Assembly: GCA_001464125.1 (NCBI GenBank)
Contig: LNEP01000014.1
Location: 124,001-188,000 of the forward strand
DNA: 64,000 bases
Direction: 5' to 3'
DNA from: Betaproteobacteria bacterium Ga0077540
GTDB taxonomy: Bacteria > Pseudomonadota > Gammaproteobacteria > Burkholderiales > Methylophilaceae
Numbering within the stretch: position 1 is the stretch's first letter; each line of letters begins with the position of its first letter. Under the pieces are notes generated by a model. The model was not told the DNA's origin and did no database searches. It worked only from the letters and a program-made list of their open reading frames with translations. A program made the translations under genes and the position numbers. Positions 1-9,579 of the stretch are shown here, piece by piece.

Positions 1-2
1 AT

Positions 3-209
3 GTAGTGAAAACCTTCTCAGAGAAATCTGGCATTGAAATTGCTTATGAGTTTATGCCGCGTAGAGCAGGGGATGTTTCGCAAAATTATGCTGACCCTAC
101 ACTAGCCAAAACATTATTGGATTGGACCGCAAGTAGAACTCTGGCGCAGATGTGTGCAGATACTTGGCGTTGGCAATCTAAAAACCCACAAGGGTATAAA
201 ACGGAGTAA
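3..209 (+). CDS. galE: UDP-glucose 4-epimerase, C-terminal fragment (gene runs off the left edge)
   Basis: Translation FSEKSGIEIAYEFMPRRAGDVSQNYADPTLAKTLLDWTASRTLAQMCADTWRWQSKNPQGY matches the typical GalE C-terminus; frame is open to the window edge. Confidence 0.85.
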   Translation, partial: VVKTFSEKSGIEIAYEFMPRRAGDVSQNYADPTLAKTLLDWTASRTLAQMCADTWRWQSKNPQGYKTE

Positions 210-260
210 ACAACTTGGACTAATGCCACCTAACGGCGGTGTCAGTGCAATATAAATATA

Positions 261-1652
261 ATGAAGTCTTCACAACAGTTGGTTTATAGCAAAGAACTGA
301 CCATCCAGTCTTTAATTAAGATGCTGGCTGACCCAGTATTGATGATAGTTTCTCTTGTCTTGCTGAGCATCTATTTTGGTGAGACGCTAGATGAGAAATA
401 TTACCTGATTGCGATGTTAATCTTTGCAATTAGCTTCCCCGGCACTTGGTACAAGCACACCTCTATTTGGCAACAGTTTATGGGTATTCTGACTGACTGG
501 TTCTTTATTGTCGCCGTCATTTTGTTTTTTGGATATTCCACCAGTTATCTGGATATTTTCCCTAGAGACATGATTACTTCTTGGGTGGTAATTACCCCAG
601 TGTTGATATTAATTGTGCACATCGCTGTTGATAGTTACCTCAATAGCAAACTATATCGAGAAGCCGTCACTAGGAATGCAGTGATTGTAGGCGTAGGTAA
701 TTTGGGGATGCAACTGCGCGACCGCATGGATAATGACCTAGAGTTAGGTTTGCAGTTTAAAGGTTTTTTTGACGACCGTGATTTAAGCCGTACTACCCTT
801 GAAGATCATAATAGCTTGCAGTTGATGGGGCGAATTAATGAGTTGTCGGATTATGTGCGCAACAACGGCATAGATATTATTTACATTGCATTACCGATGA
901 CCTCGCAACCCAGGGTTCTCGATTTGTTGGATAGTTTAAAAGATACCACTGTATCTATTTACTTTGTGCCGGACATCTTTGTGTTTGATTTGATTCAAGC
1001 GCGTATTGATGATGTGGGTGGTATTCCAGTGGTGGCAGTATGCGAGACGCCATTTTCTGGGTTTAATGGATTTGTGAAACGCGCCAGTGACATTGTTCTG
1101 TCGCTGATTATTTTGGTGCTTATTTCTCCCTTGTTGATTGCGGTTGCGATTGGGGTCAAGATGTCATCAAAAGGGCCTATCCTCTTCAAGCAACGACGTT
1201 ATGGCTTGGACGCCGAGGAGATTTTGGTTTACAAGTTCAGGTCAATGACGGTTGAAGAGAACGGAGATACCGTCACACAGGCAACTAAAAATGATGTACG
1301 CATCACGCCTTTTGGACGATTTATTCGCAAGACCTCTTTAGACGAGTTGCCACAGTTTATCAATGTGCTCCAAGGTCGTATGAGTATTGTAGGACCAAGG
1401 CCGCATGCAGTGGCACACAATGAGATGTACCGCAAAGTGATTAAAGGTTACATGATTCGTCACAAAGTAAAGCCAGGGATTACTGGCTGGGCGCAGGTCA
1501 ATGGCTTACGCGGAGAAACTGATACTGTCGATAAAATGGAAGCGCGTATTGAATACGATTTAGACTATTTGAGAAGCTGGTCGCTGGGTTTCGATTTGAA
1601 AATTATCGTGCGCACCGTGTTACTGGTGTTTAAAGATCGAAACGCCTATTAG
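261..1652 (+). CDS. Undecaprenyl-phosphate glucose phosphotransferase (WcaJ/EpsB-like polyprenyl glycosylphosphotransferase)
   Basis: N-terminal TM helices, CoA-binding-like domain, and C-terminal bacterial sugar transferase motifs FKQRRYGLDAEEILVYKFRSM, TSLDELPQFINVLQGRMSIVGPRPHA, KPGITGWAQVNGLRGETDT. Confidence 0.92.
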   Translation: MKSSQQLVYSKELTIQSLIKMLADPVLMIVSLVLLSIYFGETLDEKYYLIAMLIFAISFPGTWYKHTSIWQQFMGILTDWFFIVAVILFFGYSTSYLDIFPRDMITSWVVITPVLILIVHIAVDSYLNSKLYREAVTRNAVIVGVGNLGMQLRDRMDNDLELGLQFKGFFDDRDLSRTTLEDHNSLQLMGRINELSDYVRNNGIDIIYIALPMTSQPRVLDLLDSLKDTTVSIYFVPDIFVFDLIQARIDDVGGIPVVAVCETPFSGFNGFVKRASDIVLSLIILVLISPLLIAVAIGVKMSSKGPILFKQRRYGLDAEEILVYKFRSMTVEENGDTVTQATKNDVRITPFGRFIRKTSLDELPQFINVLQGRMSIVGPRPHAVAHNEMYRKVIKGYMIRHKVKPGITGWAQVNGLRGETDTVDKMEARIEYDLDYLRSWSLGFDLKIIVRTVLLVFKDRNAY

Positions 1653-1831
1653 TGCTCAATACGCTGCTGATATAAGCGTTCGTAAATATCCATTTCAGCA
1701 TGCAGTCTGACAATGTCATGAACTGTTACTGTCCCTAGCCCCATCACTTCACTATGGTAACCCGTTGATGTTGCGTCTGTATGTGGCGTTCTTTCATTAC
1801 GCAGATCGCGTAGTTTGTTCAATAATTTCAT
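1649..1831 (-). CDS. Small hypothetical protein (60 aa)
   Basis: ORF with a possible RBS (cAGGAGag) upstream of ATG; sits outside the neighbouring CDS except for a 4-nt convergent stop overlap. Confidence 0.5.
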   Translation of the reverse strand: MKLLNKLRDLRNERTPHTDATSTGYHSEVMGLGTVTVHDIVRLHAEMDIYERLYQQRIEH

Positions 1832-2203
1832 GCTAACTCTCCTGTTTAATTAGGCGTAGTCTAGCGATCAATTGTGTCAGTTTGATGAGAAAAAACACGA
1901 AAATGCGCTTCGATGAGCATTTGGCTATGTAGTTTGCACGTATACATCAGCCTATCGTCCACGTATAAATCTTATGCTAGGTTACAGACAGATAAAAGTT
2001 AGCACGCTAAACTATATATACGTTAAACAAGCATGGAATTCTGCGTTTGTTTAGCAAGACTTAATAGCAGAATGCGCGTAAAGTCATTAATGAAAGATTA
2101 GCTCATTTTATTTCTGATGTGACCATGATGAAGACACTTCAGTTGATATCAGTCAGGTGCAGTAGCGCCAAGACGCGCTTAACTCATTAAGGTACCGTGA
2201 CCA

Positions 2204-5200
2204 ATGCCAGTACTGCAGTACACACTACTTTTACGTTGCCTGTGGCTCGGTTGTATCTTCATGTGCATGACAACCGTTGCGCACAGTCGCGACCAAGTGA
2301 GACTGCAATTAAAATGGCACCATCAATTTCAGTTTGCTGGCTATTATGCTGCCCAAGAAAAGGGTTATTTCAAAGCCGAGAATTTAGATGTAGTGCTGAT
2401 AGAAGGTAGCAAAGAAAAACCCCCGCTTAAGCAAGTATTAGCAGGGGCTGCCGACTACGGTATCAGCGATTCAGACATTTTAATGGCATATGCAGCAGGC
2501 AAGCCTGTGGTGGCAGTTGCTGCCATATTCCAACATTCCCCTTACGTGCTACTGAGTTTAAATACACAAACACTTACCCCAAAAGATTTAATTGATAAGC
2601 GCATCATGCTGTCAAACGATCAAGGCGCTGCACAGTTCAGAGCCATGATGCAGAAGGAAGGAATTGATTTAAGTCGCGTCAATATCATTCCACACACTTG
2701 GAATCTAGATGATTTGATTCAGGGTAAAGTCGATGTGATTTCAGCGTATGCGACAGCAGAACCGATTCAACTTGAAATGCAAGGCTACAAACCAGAAATA
2801 CTGAGTAGCCAAGCTTACGGTGTGGATTTTTATGGGGACACGCTGTTTACCACAGCGAAGGAGGTGGCTAATCACCCTGAGCGTGTAGAGGCTTTGTTGC
2901 GTGCAACGCAAAAAGGGTGGAGCTATGCGTTTAGCCATCCTGAAGAAGTGGCAGATATGATCATGAAATACCAAAGCGTTAAACACAAGGGCATTACGCG
3001 TGATGCCTTACTACGCGAGGCCCATGCTATGCGGCCATATGTCATGTCAGATATTGTGGAAATCGGGCACATGAATCAAGCGCGCTGGGAATTTATTGCG
3101 CAAACGCTTTCTGATTTGAATATGATGCCGGCGCAATTTAATTTAGATGGATTTGTCTATCAGCCGACACAAGCCATTGAACATCGCATCTTACTTTTGT
3201 TAGGTGGCATAGGTTTAATTCTGTTGGGCGTGATTAGCGCCATCGCCGTATGGAATTTACAAATCCGCAGGAAAGTGAGGTTAAGAACAGCGGCGTTGCA
3301 GGATGAGATTCTGAGGCGAGAGCGCGCTGAGGATTTGCTGAAAATCGCAGGTAGTCTTGCAAAACTTGGCGGTTGGATTATGGATGTACCTAGTCAACAA
3401 GTGCTGTGGTCTGACGAAGTGGCTGCCATACATGATTTGCCTGCTGGATACTCGCCCACCGGAGCCGAAGGTATTGGTTACTTTGTGCCTGAACATCGCC
3501 CTATTATTGAGCGTGCGGTCGCTGACTGTATACAAAAAGGGCTGTCTTATGATCTAGAGTTACAAAAAGTGACTGCAAAAGGTCGTCGTATCTGGGTACG
3601 CACCATTGGTCAACCTGTGCGGGATAATGCTGGCAACATTGTGCGCATACAAGGTGCTTTTCAAGACATCACAGACCGCAAGAAATTTGAATCCTTTAAG
3701 TCTGGCCAGCGTGCTGTTTTAGAGAAAATTGCTGTAGATGAGCCTTTGCATGACATTTTGCGCAAATCCGTTGCTTTGATTGAGGAGCAGTTTCCGCATT
3801 GTTTGTGCTCGGTCATGTTGTTGGATTATGAGCAAAAGCATTTGGTGGATGGGGTGGCAACCAAGTTGGATCCGAGTTACATGCTGCAATTAAATGGATT
3901 GCCCATTGGTCCCAAAACTGGTTCATGTGGCACTGCAGCTTTTGAAAAAAGACGTGTAATTGTCTCTGATATTCAGCATGACCCATTGTGGGAAGATTAT
4001 CACCATATTGTAGAAGGCTACGATTTGCGTGCATGCTGGTCTTCTCCCATTTTCTCAAGTAAACAAAAAGTGCTGGGCACTTTTGCGGTGTACTACCAAG
4101 AAGTCCAATCGCCGAGTACGCCGGAAATTGAGCTGGTCGATGAGTGCTCTCATTTACTGGGGATAGCCATTGAGCGCCATCAGACACAACAACATCTGCA
4201 TTTGTTAGAGGCTGGGATTGCCCGGCTAAATGATATTGTGATGATTACCGAAGCTGAACCTTTGGATGATTTAGGTCCACGTATCCTGTTTGTGAATGAG
4301 GCTTTTGAGCGTGTTACAGGTTACACGCGTGAGGAAGTCATCGGTAAATCGCCGCGCATTCTGCAAGGTAAAAACACGCAAAAACAAGAGTTAAGAAAAA
4401 TTAGAGATGCGCTTAAAGCATGGCAACCGGTGCGAGCTGAAGTGATTAACTATAAGAAGAACGGTGAAGAAATCTGGCTGGAATTAGATATCGTACCCAT
4501 CTCAGATGCCAGTGGTTGGTACACACACTGGGTAGCCGTTGAGCGTGATATTACACAACGTAAACAGGCCGAGAGCAAGATTCAACAGCTAGCCTTTTAT
4601 GATGCGATGACCAACTTGCCTAACCGTCAGTTATTGCTGGACCGGTTGGAACAACACATAGCATCCAGCATACGTACGCATCATGCGGGTGCTGTGTTGT
4701 TCATCGATTTGGATAATTTTAAATCGCTCAATGATACACATGGCCATGATGTAGGCGATTTGCTGTTGAAAGAGGTTGCGCGCCGCATTGTGGAATGTGT
4801 CCGCGACACTGATACGGTGAGCCGGCTAGGTGGTGATGAGTTTGTGGTGGTAATTGACCAGCTGGAGGAAGATCTGCAACAAGCGGCGGTGCAAGCGCGT
4901 GCGGTGTGCGAAAAAATTCTCAATAGTTTTGAAGCCCCATTCAAACTCAATCAATACGTTCACCATAGCTCGCCCAGCATTGGGGTGACTTTATTCAATC
5001 ACGAGTCACCCACTTCGGTTGATGAGTTATTGAGACGTGCAGACTTGGCGATGTATAAGGCAAAGAGTTCAGGCCGCAATACGTATCGCTTTTTTGATCC
5101 GCAAATGCAGGCCATGGTGAACGACCGGGTATCGCTGGAAGGCGACTTGCATTTGGGTGTGTTGAATAAACAATTCGAGCTTTACTATCAATCGCAGGTT

Positions 5201-5908
5201 GATAAATCGCGCAAAGTCATCGGTGCGGAAACGCTTATCCGTTGGCATCACCCAGAACGAGGCTTGGTCATGCCGGGCCAGTTTATTCAGTTGGCGGAAG
5301 ACTCTGGGCTGATATTGCCAATTGGCCAGTGGATTTTAGAAACAGCCTGTCAGCAGTTGTTGTTATGGGCTAAGCAGCCTCACACCGCACATTTGGTGCT
5401 CTCTGTGAATGTCAGTGCACGCCAATATCAGCAAGCAGATTTTGCTGAAAAGCTCATTCAGCTGATTGATAAAACAGGCGTTGATCCGACTAAGTTGAAG
5501 CTTGAGTTGACTGAAAGTATGTTGGTAGAAAATGTGGAGGACATCATCATCAAAATGTCATCGATTAAAGCAAAAGGCATAGGCTTCTCATTGGACGACT
5601 TTGGCACAGGGTATTCTTCACTTTCCTATCTCAAACGCTTACCGCTTGATCAGTTGAAAATTGACCAATCGTTTGTGCGAGATGTAAACACCGATCCGAA
5701 TGATGCAAGTATTGTGCGTGCGATTATTACGTTAGGCCTGAATTTAGGGCTAGACGTGATTGCAGAAGGTGTAGAAACTGAAGCACATATGCAGACGTTA
5801 ATTGAGGGTGGGTGCGAGGCATTCCAAGGTTATTTATTTAGTAAGCCGGTACCGATTGACCAATTTGACGCCATGATGGCTAATTCGAAAGACTCGCTAT
5901 CTCAGTAA
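2204..5908 (+). CDS. Multidomain sensor: NMT1/THI5-like periplasmic substrate-binding domain, TM, PAS, GAF, PAS, GGDEF, EAL
   Basis: RLQLKWHHQFQFAGYYAAQEKGYFKAENLDVVLIEG (NMT1-like); GGDEF motif SRLGGDEFVVVI; EAL region GAETLIRWHHPERG...DDFGTGYSSLSYLKRLPLDQLKIDQSFVRD...IAEGVETEAH. Confidence 0.93.
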   Translation: MPVLQYTLLLRCLWLGCIFMCMTTVAHSRDQVRLQLKWHHQFQFAGYYAAQEKGYFKAENLDVVLIEGSKEKPPLKQVLAGAADYGISDSDILMAYAAGKPVVAVAAIFQHSPYVLLSLNTQTLTPKDLIDKRIMLSNDQGAAQFRAMMQKEGIDLSRVNIIPHTWNLDDLIQGKVDVISAYATAEPIQLEMQGYKPEILSSQAYGVDFYGDTLFTTAKEVANHPERVEALLRATQKGWSYAFSHPEEVADMIMKYQSVKHKGITRDALLREAHAMRPYVMSDIVEIGHMNQARWEFIAQTLSDLNMMPAQFNLDGFVYQPTQAIEHRILLLLGGIGLILLGVISAIAVWNLQIRRKVRLRTAALQDEILRRERAEDLLKIAGSLAKLGGWIMDVPSQQVLWSDEVAAIHDLPAGYSPTGAEGIGYFVPEHRPIIERAVADCIQKGLSYDLELQKVTAKGRRIWVRTIGQPVRDNAGNIVRIQGAFQDITDRKKFESFKSGQRAVLEKIAVDEPLHDILRKSVALIEEQFPHCLCSVMLLDYEQKHLVDGVATKLDPSYMLQLNGLPIGPKTGSCGTAAFEKRRVIVSDIQHDPLWEDYHHIVEGYDLRACWSSPIFSSKQKVLGTFAVYYQEVQSPSTPEIELVDECSHLLGIAIERHQTQQHLHLLEAGIARLNDIVMITEAEPLDDLGPRILFVNEAFERVTGYTREEVIGKSPRILQGKNTQKQELRKIRDALKAWQPVRAEVINYKKNGEEIWLELDIVPISDASGWYTHWVAVERDITQRKQAESKIQQLAFYDAMTNLPNRQLLLDRLEQHIASSIRTHHAGAVLFIDLDNFKSLNDTHGHDVGDLLLKEVARRIVECVRDTDTVSRLGGDEFVVVIDQLEEDLQQAAVQARAVCEKILNSFEAPFKLNQYVHHSSPSIGVTLFNHESPTSVDELLRRADLAMYKAKSSGRNTYRFFDPQMQAMVNDRVSLEGDLHLGVLNKQFELYYQSQVDKSRKVIGAETLIRWHHPERGLVMPGQFIQLAEDSGLILPIGQWILETACQQLLLWAKQPHTAHLVLSVNVSARQYQQADFAEKLIQLIDKTGVDPTKLKLELTESMLVENVEDIIIKMSSIKAKGIGFSLDDFGTGYSSLSYLKRLPLDQLKIDQSFVRDVNTDPNDASIVRAIITLGLNLGLDVIAEGVETEAHMQTLIEGGCEAFQGYLFSKPVPIDQFDAMMANSKDSLSQ

Positions 5909-6069
5909 GCTGAGTTACTTCTCAATCACTTCGTGCGCGGTGGATTTAATTAGTACAGAAATTTTTTAAACCAACATTTGCACAATCTTTCTTTATCCAC
6001 CTTGCGTACTAACATTGGATGCCTCATGATGATTTCTATTGTTTATTTTTTAATCATTAGGAGAAATCC

Positions 6070-7074
6070 ATGCAATTCAAACGTAAAAAATTGTGGTTGG
6101 CGACTTGTTTACTGACCTTACCCATGGCAATAGCCATGGCAGAAGATGCACCAAAATCGGTGAACGAGCAATTGGTGGATACCCTAACTACCTTATCCGG
6201 AGGGCCACATGCAGGTTTCCGCGCCAATCATGCCAAAGGTATTTTGGCCACTGGTGAATTCACACCATCAGCCTCGGCTGCCACGCTCACAAAAGCGGCA
6301 CATCTTCAAACAAAATCAACCCCTGTTGTTGTGCGGTTTTCAAATGCGACCGGTGTGCCCAATATTCCTGATGCCAATGGCAACGCATTCCCCAAAGGGA
6401 TAGCTATTCGTTTTCAATTGCCAGAGGGTGAAATCAGCGACATGGTGTGTATCTCAGTCAACGGTTTCCCTGCAGCGACGCCAGAAGATTTTTTAGGGTT
6501 ATTGAAAGCCATTGCTGCCAGTGGGCCTGAGGCGGCTAAACCTTCACCGGTAGAACAGTTTTTAGGGTCGCACCCAGCTGCTCTAGCTTTTGTCAAAACA
6601 CCTAAATTGCCACCAGTTAGTTTTGCTACCCAGCCATTTTATGGCGTAAATGCCTTTAAGTTCACCAATGCTAAGGGTGAGGCGCAGTATGGACGCTATC
6701 GCATTGAACCAATCGCTGGCGCACAATTTTTAAGCGCAGAAGCGGCAGATAAAACCAGCCCGAATTATTTGATGGATGAATTACCTGCCAGATTAAGTAA
6801 GTCGGCGGTGAAGTATCGTATTTCTGTACAGTTGGCAGGTTCTGGAGATGTCATCAATGACCCGACCGTAGTTTGGCCAGACACGCGCAAAGTGGTGGAG
6901 TTGGGCGTGTTAACCTTGAATGCAATGCATGCCAATGGAGAGGCATTTGCAAAAGGAACCATGTTTAATCCACTGGCACTGGTAGATGGTATTGAGGCGT
7001 CCGATGATCCAATTCTGCTGGCGCGCCCCGGCGCTTACGCGGTAAGTTTCGGCAGACGCTTGCAAAGCCAATAA
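6070..7074 (+). CDS. Catalase-family peroxidase (SrpA-like), exported
   Basis: Signal peptide (MAIAMAEDAP); HAGFRANHAKGILATGEFTPS and VVRFSNATGVPNIPDANGNAFPKGIAIRF catalase-core motifs; 334 aa, short form. Confidence 0.85.
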   Translation: MQFKRKKLWLATCLLTLPMAIAMAEDAPKSVNEQLVDTLTTLSGGPHAGFRANHAKGILATGEFTPSASAATLTKAAHLQTKSTPVVVRFSNATGVPNIPDANGNAFPKGIAIRFQLPEGEISDMVCISVNGFPAATPEDFLGLLKAIAASGPEAAKPSPVEQFLGSHPAALAFVKTPKLPPVSFATQPFYGVNAFKFTNAKGEAQYGRYRIEPIAGAQFLSAEAADKTSPNYLMDELPARLSKSAVKYRISVQLAGSGDVINDPTVVWPDTRKVVELGVLTLNAMHANGEAFAKGTMFNPLALVDGIEASDDPILLARPGAYAVSFGRRLQSQ

Positions 7075-7094
7075 TCAAACATAGGTGTCATAGA

Positions 7095-7131
7095 TAGGAC
7101 TGTTCGTTTTACGAGGACAGTCCTAGTGTTT
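7095..7131. terminator. Candidate bidirectional terminator hairpin overlapping the stop codon of the HPP-family CDS
   Basis: TAGGACTGT-TCGT-TTT-ACGA-gg-ACAGTCCTA (stem 7095-7107 with 7111-7125), followed by gtgttttt on the + strand; lies between convergent genes. Confidence 0.65.
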
Positions 7132-8296
7132 TTAGATTGGCTACACGCCCATGGTAGAGCGCCGACACTAAATCTGATTGAGTCACAATGCCCACCAGTT
7201 TACGTTCATCATCCAGTACAGGAATATGTTGCAGTATGCGTTGTTGCGTCATGCGTGGAATCAGCTCAATGATATGCATGTGCATATTGGCGGTGACTAC
7301 AGGGCTGGTCATAATCTGGCCGACGACCTCTGGTTTATCGGAGTGATGTCCCGCTGTGCGTCGAATAAATTGTTTTAATTTGCCTTCAAAGTCGTCATAA
7401 ACCTCTAGGTTGGCATTTTTCATAAAATCCACTTGTGTGATGATGCCAATCACCAGCCGACTCTTGTTCACCACTGGCAAGGCCTTAATGTTGTGTTTGC
7501 GTAACAATGACCAAGCTTCTTCTAGCTCGGTACCAAACTCAACGGTGATAACATCTTTTTTCATAATGTCGCTGCATCGAACTTCACCAAAGCGACGACG
7601 GTAAGCGTGCATTTCTGTTTGTTGGAAGATTTTTTCCAAATCATCGCGGCTAATATCTAATAGCTCATTATGCTCTTTGAGTACTGCATTGAGGTCATCG
7701 GAGTTAAAACCAAACCGCAGTTCCGCAGGAATATCCTTACTGAGCACATCCTGCTTGCTGACTAACGCTGTGTGAGGATAGCTGTGTTTTGTAGAGCGGT
7801 GAAACGCCATGGCCACCAGAATAATGATGCAGGAGTTGAGTGCGACTGGGGCTAACACAAAGCCATAACCCAGTTGGTGTATAGCGTTGCCACCCAACAC
7901 CGCAGTGAGTGCTACTGCGCCACTGGGTGGGTGCAAGCAACGCAAATACAGCATGACCAAGATGGATAGGCTGACCGCAACGGCGGCAGATAGCATGGGG
8001 TGCGTAATAAAAATGGCGCATGTCACGCCAATGATGGCCGCTACAAGATTGCCACCAAATAGCGACCAAGGTTGGGCCAATGGGCTGGCTGGCACTGCAA
8101 ATAGGAGTACCGCAGAAGCGCCCATGGGGGCGATTAAGTAAGGGATGGCAGTGACATCCTGCACGCACCAATAGCTGATGGCGCTGGTGAGGGCAATGCC
8201 TGCAAAGGCGCCAATGCTGGAGCGTAAACGCTCACGATGAGAAATCACGGTGGCTGCGGGTAGAAAACTGCGGAGCCAATCTTGCAACTTGAACAT
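7109..8296 (-). CDS. HPP-family membrane protein with two CBS domains
   Basis: APMGASAVLLFAVPASPLAQPWSLFGGN, LRCLHPPSGAVALTAVLGG (HPP motif); C-terminal repeated CBS pattern DIMKKDVITVEFGTELEEAW, QIMTSPVVTANMHMH. Confidence 0.9.
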   Translation of the reverse strand: MFKLQDWLRSFLPAATVISHRERLRSSIGAFAGIALTSAISYWCVQDVTAIPYLIAPMGASAVLLFAVPASPLAQPWSLFGGNLVAAIIGVTCAIFITHPMLSAAVAVSLSILVMLYLRCLHPPSGAVALTAVLGGNAIHQLGYGFVLAPVALNSCIIILVAMAFHRSTKHSYPHTALVSKQDVLSKDIPAELRFGFNSDDLNAVLKEHNELLDISRDDLEKIFQQTEMHAYRRRFGEVRCSDIMKKDVITVEFGTELEEAWSLLRKHNIKALPVVNKSRLVIGIITQVDFMKNANLEVYDDFEGKLKQFIRRTAGHHSDKPEVVGQIMTSPVVTANMHMHIIELIPRMTQQRILQHIPVLDDERKLVGIVTQSDLVSALYHGRVANLKTLGLSS

Positions 8297-8637
8297 GATG
8301 TGGTTGTGCTGTTAAAACGCCATTTTAGCATGCACTTTTTAAGTGCATCTATTTGGCCGTCTAATCAAAGCCATATTAATTGATAGCGATTTGGTTAAGC
8401 AATGGCAAAGTAGCTTGAACGAATTGTGTTAAATATATATATTTATATAAATATAATTTGCATAAATTAATTAATGTGGCTAAAATAGGGCATGCTGATA
8501 ATTATGGTTGTCAGCACACATCATTAAGTTGCAATACAACCATTGCAAAACAACGTTCGCGCACTGATCAATCAATACCAGCATTAAAATCAATGAACTT
8601 TACCTCAAACGATTAAAGTTTGAAGTTGGTGACAATC

Positions 8638-9579
8638 ATGCGCATTGTGAGGAAACAGTTGAACAACGAATCCACAACCCATTCATTTTCAAACGAGATT
8701 GCCGTATTTGGCGAAGTGCTTGCCGATATGTTCCCAGACAAATATGTGCTGGGCGGCGCACCCTTTAATGTGGCCAGACATCTGCGTGGGTTTGGTATGC
8801 ATCCCGTTTTCATTACACGGACCGGGCAAGATGCCCTGAAAGATGAGCTGCTAAATGAAATGCACGCCAGAAACATGGAGACTATTGGCGTTCAACATGA
8901 TCCGGTTTACCCAACTGGTCAAGTCAAGGTGACGCTGGTGGAGGGCAATGCAGACTATGAAATTTTGCCCGACCAAGCCTATGACTTTATTCATGCCGGT
9001 ATGACACACATGATTACCATGGCCATCAAGCCAGAAATTGCTTACTTTGGCACGCTGGCGCAACGTAGCGTTAAATCAAGATTGGCGCTGGATCGCTTTT
9101 TAAGTGATTGCAAATGTCCACGTTTTTTGGATATCAACTTGCGTAAGCCTTGGTACAGCAAACACACCATCACACGCTCCTTGAGGCGTGCAGATGTCGT
9201 CAAACTCAACGAGGACGAATTAACGGTAGTGGCGCAAGCCGCGGCTATCACGGCCAAAGACCCTGAAGCACAAACTGATGCGCTGATAGCGAAATTTGAT
9301 TTGACTGAGGTGGTTGTGACTTGTGGTGCAAAAGGCGCATGGGTGATGAATCAAGGTCGACATGTTACGCACGCAGCCGTCACTACACAAGCCAAACTGG
9401 TGGATACCGTTGGTGCGGGCGATGCGTTTGCAGCGGTCTATATGCTAGGCATGCTCAACGGATGGGACATTCCAAGAAGGCTAGAACATGCTAATCGATT
9501 TGCCTCTGAAATATGTGGGGTAAGAGGCGCAGTGCCAGAAGATATGCATCTCTATACGCAGTTGAGGCAAGCATGGTGA
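8638..9579 (+). CDS. fruK: PfkB-family carbohydrate kinase, probable fructokinase of the sucrose cluster
   Basis: AVFGEVLADMFPDKYVLGGAPFNVARHLRGFG and DTVGAGDAFAAVYM PfkB signatures; adjacent to SPS. ORF track start at 8620 uses TTG; ATG at 8638 is an alternative. Confidence 0.82.
   Translation: MRIVRKQLNNESTTHSFSNEIAVFGEVLADMFPDKYVLGGAPFNVARHLRGFGMHPVFITRTGQDALKDELLNEMHARNMETIGVQHDPVYPTGQVKVTLVEGNADYEILPDQAYDFIHAGMTHMITMAIKPEIAYFGTLAQRSVKSRLALDRFLSDCKCPRFLDINLRKPWYSKHTITRSLRRADVVKLNEDELTVVAQAAAITAKDPEAQTDALIAKFDLTEVVVTCGAKGAWVMNQGRHVTHAAVTTQAKLVDTVGAGDAFAAVYMLGMLNGWDIPRRLEHANRFASEICGVRGAVPEDMHLYTQLRQAW

Noticed and set aside
3813-4187. 124-aa minus-strand ORF
   Set aside because: Lies entirely antisense within the clearly coding GGDEF/EAL gene; the translation shows no recognisable domain.
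7737-8171. 144-aa minus-strand ORF in another frame of the HPP gene
   Set aside because: Overlaps the HPP-family CDS on the same strand; His/Cys/Arg-rich composition typical of an out-of-frame translation.
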